DNA of 5,595 nt. It comes from Pseudomonadota bacterium (GTDB taxonomy: Bacteria; Pseudomonadota; Alphaproteobacteria; Micropepsales; Micropepsaceae). Shown piece after piece: positions 1-4,441 of the stretch (the first letter of the stretch is position 1; every line of letters begins with the position of its first letter). Made by a program: the position numbers and the translations under genes. The stretch spans positions 1 to 5,595 of the forward strand of contig JANYBR010000503.1 of NCBI GenBank assembly GCA_025360685.1, in the 5' to 3' direction. The notes under the pieces are model-generated. The model did not search any database and was not told where the DNA came from. It was given only the letters and a program-made list of their open reading frames with translations.

Positions 1-711
1 CCGCTGCTTGCGCCCGGCGTGCCGCTCATGATCTGCGCGAAGGGCATCGAGCGCGGCACAGCCATGCTGCCGACCGAAATTTTGCGGGAGGTCACGCCCG
101 GCGCGCAGCCCGCGATCTTGTCGGGGCCATCGTTTGCCCGCGACGTCGCATTGGGACTGCCGACCGCGGTGACAATCGCGGCCCGTCTCGATATCGCGCA
201 GCGTCTGCAGGCAACTTTGGGTCATGCGCAATTTCGGCCCTATGTCAGCGACGACCTGACGGGCGTGGCACTCGGCGGCGCCGCGAAGAATGTGTACGCG
301 ATCGGTTGCGGCGTTGCCGACGGACTGGGTCTTGGCGAGAGCGCGCGCGCCGCCCTTCTGGCGCGCAGCTTCGCTGAACTGACGCGCCTTGGCGAAGCGC
401 TCGGCGGCCGAGCAGAAACTTTCATGGGACTTTCCGGCTTGGGCGATCTGGTGCTGACGGCGACCAGCGCATCGTCGCGCAATTTCGCGTTCGGCCAGCT
501 GCTCGGACGCGGCACGCCGCTTGCCCAGCTGACTGAGCCTGGCCGTCCGCTAGCCGAAGGTGTCGAGACTGCGCCTGCCCTGGTGGTTCGCGCCCGCAGG
601 CATGCCGTTGAATTGCCGATTGCCGAGACCATCGCCGCCGTGCTCGACGGCGTCATTGCGCCGGGCGCCGCGCTGGAGCGACTGATGAGCCGCCCCATGC
701 GGCCGGAGTAA
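1..711 (+). CDS. gpsA: Glycerol-3-phosphate dehydrogenase [NAD(P)+], 5'-truncated by the window edge
   Basis: Cytosolic enzyme that reduces dihydroxyacetone phosphate to sn-glycerol-3-phosphate with NAD(P)H, the entry step of phospholipid synthesis. The frame is open from base 1 and ends at TAA 709-711, giving 236 visible residues. The family is usually about 325-340 residues, so roughly the first 95, including the Rossmann GxGxxG dinucleotide-binding loop, lie to the left. Visible signatures are CAKGIE (catalytic-region lysine codon at 40-42), LSGPSFARDV, GAAKNVYAIGCG (active-site lysine codon at 286-288), the substrate-phosphate region LGESARAAL, and GLSGLGDLVLTATS followed by SRN. From memory, E. 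coli GpsA has N-A-R where this protein has S-A-R (Ser codon 340-342); the arginine is kept. A GTG at 19 is internal, not the start. The C-terminal part shows no frameshift or truncation. Identification is secure; the true start is outside the window. Confidence 0.97.
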   Translation, partial: PLLAPGVPLMICAKGIERGTAMLPTEILREVTPGAQPAILSGPSFARDVALGLPTAVTIAARLDIAQRLQATLGHAQFRPYVSDDLTGVALGGAAKNVYAIGCGVADGLGLGESARAALLARSFAELTRLGEALGGRAETFMGLSGLGDLVLTATSASSRNFAFGQLLGRGTPLAQLTEPGRPLAEGVETAPALVVRARRHAVELPIAETIAAVLDGVIAPGAALERLMSRPMRPE

Positions 712-723
712 ATTCACGCTTGC

Positions 724-745
724 CGCTCGACGCGACTGGCGAGCG
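724..745 (+). other. Small inverted repeat in the gpsA-yciI spacer
   Basis: Perfect 6-base arms CGCTCG (724-729) and CGAGCG (740-745) flank a 10-base loop in the 72-base gap between gpsA and the next gene. No T-run follows, so it is not a classical intrinsic terminator. It could be a weak attenuating or mRNA-stabilising hairpin, or chance in GC-rich DNA. A TAAGAT hexamer at 749-754 resembles a -10 box, but I see no -35 box at proper spacing, so no promoter is called. Confidence 0.25.
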
Positions 746-783
746 CGCTAAGATCAGACGCTCAAGCACGGGGGATAGTCATC

Positions 784-1074
784 ATGCTCTTCGCCATCAT
801 CGCCATCGACAAGGAAGACTCCCTCACGTTGCGCCTGGCGACGCGCGAGGCTCATTTCGCCTATGCGCGCAAGGCCGGCGGTGTCCGGTTGGGCGGTCCG
901 TTCCTGGACTCGAAAGAAGACATGGCCGGCAGTCTCATCATTGTCGAAGCCGCCAACCTCGATGCCGCCAGAAAATGGCATGCCGACGACCCCTACAAGA
1001 TCGCGGGATTGTTCGCGCATTCGGAGGTGCGGCCCTGGAAGGCGACCTTCAACGACTGCGGCGCAAAACTTTAG
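784..1074 (+). CDS. YciI family protein (small ferredoxin-like fold, possible enzyme)
   Basis: A 96-residue single-domain protein of the YciI-like family, relatives of the dimeric alpha/beta-barrel (ferredoxin-like) fold. Family hallmarks are visible: a beta-strand start FAIIAIDKED, R-E-A-H with His24 at the position of the proposed catalytic histidine of Haemophilus YciI (HI0828), a GGPF turn at residues 37-40, a second strand SLIIVEA, and helix DAARKWHADDPY leading to AGLF. The C-terminus is VRPWKATF. The biochemical role of the family is not established and I assign none. ATG 784 is preceded by a purine-rich GGGGGA (770-775), a good ribosome-binding site. Its stop TAG (1072-1074) overlaps the AGGA that serves the next gene, so the two are almost certainly co-transcribed and probably translationally linked. 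Length is normal for the family. Confidence 0.88.
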   Translation: MLFAIIAIDKEDSLTLRLATREAHFAYARKAGGVRLGGPFLDSKEDMAGSLIIVEAANLDAARKWHADDPYKIAGLFAHSEVRPWKATFNDCGAKL

Positions 1075-1085
1075 GAATTGGCACC

Positions 1086-1511
1086 ATGGCCTACTGGCTC
1101 TTCAAGTCCGAACCGGAAACCTGGTCCTGGCCGATGCAGAAGAAAAAGGGCGCCAAGGGTGAGCCCTGGAGCGGCGTCCGCAATCACCAGGCCAAGCTCA
1201 ACATGATGGCGATGAAGAAGGGCGATCGCGGATTCTTCTATCACTCGGGCGAGGCGCGCGAGATTGTCGGCATCGTCGAAGTCATTGGCGAATACCGGCC
1301 CGATCCGACCGACGAAACCGGGAAGTTCGGTCTCGTCGTGGTCAAGGCCGTTGCTGATCTGCCGAAGCCGGTGACGCTATCCCAGGCCAAAGCAGATCCG
1401 CTGCTCGCCAAGATGACGCTGGTGACCTTCTCGCGTCTCTCGGTGCAGCCCGTTACGGCCGAGCAGTGGGCGCATGTCTGTAAGCGCGGGGGCGTGAAGG
1501 AACGGCTCTAG
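1086..1511 (+). CDS. EVE domain-containing protein (thymocyte nuclear protein 1 / DUF55 type)
   Basis: A 141-residue protein made of one EVE domain, a PUA-superfamily fold thought to bind modified bases in nucleic acids; no catalytic role is known. Signatures in order are YWLFKSEP (residues 3-10), WSGVRNHQA (28-36), GDRGFFYHS (46-54) with the following GIVEV strand, and a C-terminal SVQPVTAEQW. The aromatic residues of the first three motifs line the ligand pocket in characterised relatives. ATG 1086 is chosen because AGGA (1073-1076) lies 9 bases upstream, inside the stop of the YciI gene, and because family proteins begin just before YWLFKSEP. The same frame stays open back to 720, but that extension lies across the YciI gene and is not family sequence. 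The TAG stop is shared in part with the convergent gene on the other strand. Family assignment is strong; the cellular ligand is unknown. Confidence 0.93.
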   Translation: MAYWLFKSEPETWSWPMQKKKGAKGEPWSGVRNHQAKLNMMAMKKGDRGFFYHSGEAREIVGIVEVIGEYRPDPTDETGKFGLVVVKAVADLPKPVTLSQAKADPLLAKMTLVTFSRLSVQPVTAEQWAHVCKRGGVKERL

Positions 1512-1516
1512 TGCCG
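1503..1516. other. Shared CTAG stop overlap of convergent genes inside a short imperfect palindrome
   Basis: The plus-strand EVE gene ends with TAG at 1509-1511 and the minus-strand membrane-protein gene ends with TAG read from 1510-1508, so both stops lie within the palindrome CTAG (1508-1511). CGGC (1503-1506) and GCCG (1513-1516) extend the symmetry, with one mismatch at 1507/1512. There is no room for a terminator between the two genes and no T-run on either side, so the two transcripts must overlap at their 3' ends unless termination occurs inside the opposite coding region. Confidence 0.8.
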
Positions 1517-1942
1517 CTGGTAGATCGGTCCGGTCTGGTCCTGCGCCACCGTATACAAGCTCATGCATTTGGAATTGTTCAGATCCTTGCACATCAATTC
1601 GAACGTGATCTGATATTTCGCCGCATCGGTGTGCGCCAGGCAGGAGTAGCGCCCCTGAGTCTCGGTTCTCTGCACGACATCGCTCGCCAGTTCGGTGTAG
1701 GCCGGGACAATGCCGAAACCTTTCGCCGTGGAGATCGCCGCCGTGCAAAGGGCGACGGCTTCGGCCCGTCGTTCGGCAACAGCAGCGGGATTTTCCGGCG
1801 GAGTTGGTGGCGGAGCATTGTACCAATTGAACCCGAAATACGCGCCGGCGGCGACGAAAAGCACCAGACCGATGAGTGCCAAGATTCGCCCCGCGGTCCA
1901 TCGCCGCTTTGGCGCCGTCATGTTCGCATCGTACTCGGTCAT
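1508..1942 (-). CDS. Uncharacterised single-pass membrane protein with four exported cysteines
   Basis: I do not recognise this protein. From ATG 1942 it has 144 residues: a polar, basic N-terminus (PKRRW, residues 11-15), one hydrophobic segment at about 19-38 (ILALIGLVLFVAAGAYFGF), a proline-rich linker APPPTPPENP (43-52), then a mainly helical soluble part with cysteines at 66, 101, 118 and 126. The positive-inside rule puts the C-terminal part in the periplasm, where the cysteines could form two disulfides. No lipobox or clear signal-peptidase site is evident, so it is more likely a membrane anchor than a cleaved signal. The start is uncertain: a TTG at 1960 adds six residues and an ATG at 1921 removes seven; none has a strong Shine-Dalgarno. 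Codon use is like the neighbours and the hydrophobic segment plus linker argue for a real gene. It lies 236 bases downstream of the nearest same-strand gene, so it probably has its own promoter. Confidence 0.75.
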   Translation of the reverse strand: MTEYDANMTAPKRRWTAGRILALIGLVLFVAAGAYFGFNWYNAPPPTPPENPAAVAERRAEAVALCTAAISTAKGFGIVPAYTELASDVVQRTETQGRYSCLAHTDAAKYQITFELMCKDLNNSKCMSLYTVAQDQTGPIYQRH

Positions 1943-2178
1943 CTTCGAAATCCACTGCAACGGCGCGCGTTCGCCAGCCAGACCGCCTTAGCGCGTTTGC
2001 ATTCGCCGCGATAGCGCCGACCGAATTCTTCACTAAAAGTCGAGGCGCTCGCGGTATCGCAAACCGGCGCCGTATGGATTTCGTCTTTGCGCGCGCTCAC
2101 ACTAGATCGGACTTATGTATCTGTTTCATAAGGGATTTTCGATGAAGCGCGCAGGCCATCGCGAGTGTCGCATCGGGC
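1943..2178. other. Intergenic region between two minus-strand genes
   Basis: A 236-base stretch without a convincing gene. It is partly AT-richer than its surroundings (about 2107-2140) and holds a perfect inverted repeat, listed separately. It must contain the start region of the downstream membrane-protein gene. A possible minus-strand promoter is TTGCGA (2062-2057) with TTTTAG (2038-2033) at 18-base spacing, but the -10 match is poor and I do not call it. No T-run or strong hairpin marks the 3' end of the gene ending at 2179. Confidence 0.6.
2112..2132. repeat. Perfect inverted repeat CTTATG-N9-CATAAG, possible operator
   Basis: Arms CTTATG (2112-2117) and CATAAG (2127-2132) are perfectly complementary around a 9-base centre, in an AT-rich island within otherwise GC-rich DNA. 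The size and symmetry suit a dimeric regulator's operator between the minus-strand genes ending at 2179 and starting at 1942. Read as RNA on the plus strand, the hairpin is followed by GGGATTTTC, which is too weak for a firm terminator. No function is proven by the sequence. Confidence 0.35.
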
Positions 2179-2529
2179 TCAGAATTTTTCCTCGCCTTCA
2201 TGCCGGACCACATCAGGAAAGTCGCGATAAAGCGCGATGGTCAGGTTTTGCACCTGGCTGTTGACGCCGAAATGCACACTCTCCGTCGGCTCGCGCCGCG
2301 AAGCGGCGAGTTTGAACGCCGCGTCCAGCTGGGCCAGATCGCGCGTCTCCATCACGATGTGAAACTCTCCCATCTCCTTCGGACCGAAACCGAGCTTGCG
2401 GCGCGTGAGCCGCCAGCCTTCGATGGCGCCGTGCTGTTTGAGATGCTGCATGTAGCGTGCCATGGCCCGCGCGAATTCGGTGTCCTTGGTGCCGGGCTTC
2501 AGGTCGAACCAGGTGTGATAGTGATCCAT
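2179..2529 (-). CDS. Small protein of unknown function, probable dimeric alpha/beta-barrel fold
   Basis: A 116-residue cytosolic protein with no signal peptide or membrane segment. The order of segments looks like beta-alpha-beta-beta-alpha-beta: a first strand YHTWFDL with LKPG turn (residues 4-13), a long helix (about 15-34, EFARAMARYMQHLKQHG), strands WRLTRRKLGF (39-48) and GEFHIVMET (54-62), helix 65-77, and a last strand NLTIALYRD (95-103). That resembles antibiotic-biosynthesis-monooxygenase-like or related ferredoxin-like domains; it may belong to a DUF family (possibly DUF6614, from memory, unverified). The start at 2529 is preferred over the in-frame 2625 because GAGG (2538-2535) lies 5 bases before ATG and the extra 32 upstream residues look like non-coding translation. 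It follows pntB on the same strand after a 98-base gap, so it may be read from the pnt transcript. No enzymatic role can be assigned. Confidence 0.82.
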   Translation of the reverse strand: MDHYHTWFDLKPGTKDTEFARAMARYMQHLKQHGAIEGWRLTRRKLGFGPKEMGEFHIVMETRDLAQLDAAFKLAASRREPTESVHFGVNSQVQNLTIALYRDFPDVVRHEGEEKF

Positions 2530-2538
2530 CGTTTCCTC
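2530..2538 (-). promoter_or_regulatory. Ribosome-binding site that fixes the start at 2529
   Basis: On the minus strand GAGGAAACG directly precedes ATG 2529. GAGG followed by five bases is the best Shine-Dalgarno in the neighbourhood and overrides the longer open frame that begins at 2625. Confidence 0.7.
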
Positions 2539-2573
2539 GCCTGCGATGCGGCGAGACGGTAGCAGCCCGCGGC

Positions 2574-2594
2574 TCGGCGAAGCGTGCACGCCGA
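2574..2594 (-). terminator. Possible weak hairpin after pntB
   Basis: In the 98-base gap after pntB, TCGGCG (2574-2579) pairs with CGCCGA (2589-2594) around a 9-base loop, and an overlapping perfect palindrome GCGTGCACGC lies at 2582-2591. No U-run follows on the minus strand, so it does not qualify as a standard intrinsic terminator. It could slow the polymerase or protect the pntB 3' end, or mean nothing in GC-rich DNA. Confidence 0.25.
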
Positions 2595-2627
2595 ACGCGG
2601 CACCCTCGCAGAGCGCGCATGGCACGA

Positions 2628-4025
2628 TCAGTCCAGCGCCTTGACGATTCCCTCGGTCATCTTCTTGGCGTCGGAAAACAGCATCATCGTGTTATCGCGA
2701 AAAAAGAGCTCGTTCTCGATGCCGGCATATCCGGAGCCCATGCCGCGCTTGATGAAGAGCACGGTCTTGGCTTTTTCGACGTCGAGGATCGGCATGCCGT
2801 AGATCGGCGATTTGGGATCGGATTTCGCCGACGGGTTGGTCACATCATTGGCGCCGATCACATAAGCCACGTCGGCTTGCGCGAATTGCGAGTTGATGTC
2901 TTCGAGTTCAAACACTTCGTCGTACGGTACGTTGGCTTCGGCAAGCAACACGTTCATATGACCGGGCATGCGGCCGGCGACCGGGTGGATCGCGTAGGAC
3001 ACCTTCACGCCTTCTGCTTTCAGCTTGTCGGCCATCTCGCGAACGGCGTGCTGCGCCTGCGCCACTGCCATCCCGTAGCCCGGGACGATGATGACGGAGC
3101 CTGCGTTTTTCATGATAAAAGCGGCGTCCTCGGCTGAGCCCTGTTTCACCGGACGCGTCTCAACCGCGCCGCTGGCCGCCGCTACTTCGCCGCCGAAGCC
3201 ACCCAGGATCACCGAGACGAAGCTCCGGTTCATGCCCTTGCACATGATGTAGGACAGGATGGCGCCCGAGGAGCCGACCAGCGCGCCGGTGATGATCAGC
3301 GCGGAGTTCTCCAAGGTGAAGCCGATGCCCGCCGCCGCCCAGCCGGAATACGAATTGAGCATGGAGACGACGACCGGCATGTCCGCTCCGCCGATGGGAA
3401 TGATCAGCGTGATGCCGAATACGAAGGAGAGCACCGCAATCGCCCAGAACGCCCAGAGCGGCTGCTGGACGACGAACAGCACGATCAGGCCGATGATGGC
3501 GGCAAAGATCACGATGTTCAGCATATGCCGTGCCGGCAGCAGGATCGGTGCGCCGGACATGTTGCCATTGAGCTTGGCGAAGGCGATCAGGGAGCCCGCG
3601 AAGGTGATGGCGCCGATGGCGACGCCGAGCGACATCTCGATCAGGCTCTGCATGCGGATCGCGCCTTCGCTGCCAATTCCGAAGGCTTGCGGCGAATACA
3701 GCGCTGCACCCGCCGTCAGTACCGCTGCGAGGCCGACCAGCGAGTGGAACGCCGCGACAAGCTGGGGCATGTCCGTCATGGCGATGCGACGCGCGGTTAC
3801 GGCGCCGATGCCCCCGCCGATGGCGAGACCGGCGATCACCAGACCCCAGGTCATCGCATCGACGACACCGGAGACCCACAAGGTGGTGGCAATCGCCAGC
3901 GCCATGCCGATCATGCCGTTGCGGTTGCCCACGCGCGACGAAACCGGCGACGACAGCCCGCGTAGCGCCAGAATGAACAGAACGCCCGAAACGAGATAGG
4001 CGAGCGCGGCGAGATCGGCCGTCAT
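2628..4025 (-). CDS. pntB: NAD(P) transhydrogenase subunit beta
   Basis: Inner-membrane subunit of the proton-translocating transhydrogenase, which couples proton entry to hydride transfer from NADH to NADP+. The 465 residues match the family's usual length (about 460-465). The N-terminal half is domain II, with about nine hydrophobic helices between residues 5 and 260; it carries AFHSLVGLAAV with His94 (equivalent to the proton-channel His91 of E. coli) and GGADMPVVVSMLNSYSGWAA with Asp215 and Asn224 (Asp213 and Asn222 in E. coli). The C-terminal domain III (about 290-465) binds NADP(H): VPGYGMAVAQAQH (314-326), HPVAGRMPGHMNVLLAEA, GANDVTNP (391-398) and KRGMGSGYAG (427-436). ATG 4025 has GGAG six bases upstream, but this Shine-Dalgarno lies in a potential hairpin (separate entry). 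It is the last pnt gene of the operon, separated from pntAB by 106 bases with two palindromes. All key residues I could check are present. Confidence 0.98.
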   Translation of the reverse strand: MTADLAALAYLVSGVLFILALRGLSSPVSSRVGNRNGMIGMALAIATTLWVSGVVDAMTWGLVIAGLAIGGGIGAVTARRIAMTDMPQLVAAFHSLVGLAAVLTAGAALYSPQAFGIGSEGAIRMQSLIEMSLGVAIGAITFAGSLIAFAKLNGNMSGAPILLPARHMLNIVIFAAIIGLIVLFVVQQPLWAFWAIAVLSFVFGITLIIPIGGADMPVVVSMLNSYSGWAAAGIGFTLENSALIITGALVGSSGAILSYIMCKGMNRSFVSVILGGFGGEVAAASGAVETRPVKQGSAEDAAFIMKNAGSVIIVPGYGMAVAQAQHAVREMADKLKAEGVKVSYAIHPVAGRMPGHMNVLLAEANVPYDEVFELEDINSQFAQADVAYVIGANDVTNPSAKSDPKSPIYGMPILDVEKAKTVLFIKRGMGSGYAGIENELFFRDNTMMLFSDAKKMTEGIVKALD

Positions 4026-4037
4026 GGGGCGCTCCCC
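4026..4037 (-). promoter_or_regulatory. Hairpin that could occlude the pntB ribosome-binding site
   Basis: In the mRNA, GGGG-AGCG-CCCC (4037 down to 4026) directly abuts the pntB AUG. Four G-C pairs close a tetraloop, and the GGAG Shine-Dalgarno (4035-4032) is half in the stem and half in the loop. A further GGAGG lies just upstream (4041-4037) as an alternative docking site, at long spacing. If the hairpin forms, pntB initiation would depend on unfolding it. The sequence symmetry is seen; the regulatory effect is inferred. Confidence 0.4.
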
Positions 4038-4041
4038 CTCC

Positions 4042-4070
4042 CCGCACCCTTCGACAAGCTCGGGGTGAGG
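4042..4070 (-). repeat. REP-like palindromic repeat, copy A (minus orientation)
   Basis: Imperfect palindrome with outer arms CCGCACCC (4042-4049) and GGGTGAGG (4063-4070), one mismatch, plus an inner CGA/TCG pairing (4052-4054 with 4060-4062). Read on the minus strand its core is GAGCTTGTCGAA, the same core as copy B. I recognise this sequence type as a dispersed intergenic palindrome in many alphaproteobacterial genomes, though I know no agreed name for it. It lies between pntAB and pntB and would form a hairpin in their mRNA. Confidence 0.75.
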
Positions 4071-4083
4071 AAAAAGAGTTGAC

Positions 4084-4112
4084 CCTCATGCTGAGCCCGT
4101 CGAAGCATGAGG
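4084..4112 (+). repeat. REP-like palindromic repeat, copy B (plus orientation)
   Basis: Perfect 9-base arms CCTCATGCT (4084-4092) and AGCATGAGG (4104-4112) around an 11-base loop. The core GAGCCCGTCGAA (4093-4104) differs from the reverse complement of copy A's core by two bases, so A and B form an inverted pair separated by 13 bases, a BIME-like arrangement. The two copies can fold separately or pair with each other into one long hairpin. Confidence 0.8.
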
Positions 4113-4131
4113 AAGGAGTGAAGCTCGCGCA

Positions 4132-4437
4132 TCACTTCTCTTTCTTCTTGTACATCGCAAGCATGCGCGAGGTGACGAGGAAGCCGCCGAAGATGTTCAC
4201 GCTGGCCAGCACCAGCGCGACAAAGCCCAGGCCTTTGGAAATCCACGACGCCGAGCCGAGCGCGGGCACGGCAACGGCGATCAGCGCGCCGACCACGATC
4301 ACCGAGGAAATCGCATTGGTCACGCTCATCAGCGGCGTGTGCAGCGCCGGCGTGACACTCCAGACAACGAAATAACCGACGAAGATCGCAAGAGCGAAGA
4401 TCGTCAAGCGGAAGACAATCGGATCGACAAGTTCCAT
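4132..4437 (-). CDS. pntAB: NAD(P) transhydrogenase subunit alpha 2 (membrane part)
   Basis: A 101-residue inner-membrane subunit corresponding to the C-terminal membrane part of E. coli PntA, encoded as a separate gene as in R. rubrum. It contributes the first helices of domain II to the proton channel and pairs with PntB. Three hydrophobic helices are visible at about residues 10-28, 43-60 and 68-89, with the conserved loop TPALHTPLMSVTNAIS (29-44) and a basic cytosolic tail MYKKKEK. Start ATG 4437 has AAGGGA (4450-4445) seven bases upstream; this Shine-Dalgarno lies within the last codons of pntAA, and only 4 bases separate the two genes, so translation is very likely coupled. Length is typical for a stand-alone alpha-2 subunit. 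The stop at 4134-4132 falls within a further short inverted repeat (4115-4121 with 4132-4138, one G-T pair). Confidence 0.96.
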   Translation of the reverse strand: MELVDPIVFRLTIFALAIFVGYFVVWSVTPALHTPLMSVTNAISSVIVVGALIAVAVPALGSASWISKGLGFVALVLASVNIFGGFLVTSRMLAMYKKKEK

Positions 4438-4441
4438 GGTT

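Noticed and set aside
720..1085. Upstream extension of the EVE reading frame to a TTG at 720
   Set aside because: It runs out of frame across the whole YciI gene, is low-complexity arginine-rich translation, and EVE proteins start right before the YWLFKSEP motif at 1086 with its own AGGA site.
1377..2033. Long minus-strand frame overlapping the EVE gene end and the membrane-protein gene
   Set aside because: It covers two well-supported genes in a different frame and the product has no hydrophobic or conserved segments.
2142..2264. Plus-strand 40-codon frame starting at ATG 2142 with a good AAGGGA before it
   Set aside because: Most of it lies antisense to the 3' part of the minus-strand gene ending at 2179, the product is arginine-rich with no recognisable features, and no plus-strand promoter is evident.
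2530..2625. N-terminal extension of the 116-residue protein to 2625
   Set aside because: The extra 32 residues look like translated spacer, and the GAGG Shine-Dalgarno is placed for ATG 2529.
3259..3999. Long plus-strand frame antisense to pntB
   Set aside because: Its methionine-, proline- and alanine-rich product is what the reverse complement of a membrane-protein gene gives, and it has no motifs or ribosome-binding context.
3160..4089. Long minus-strand frame over pntB in another phase
   Set aside because: Arginine- and histidine-rich shadow of pntB typical of GC-rich DNA; pntB itself has all family motifs in its own frame.
4026..4131. Riboswitch or small protein gene in the pntAB-pntB gap
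   Set aside because: The space is fully accounted for by the two palindromes and the pntB leader; no aptamer-like structure or plausible start-stop frame was seen.
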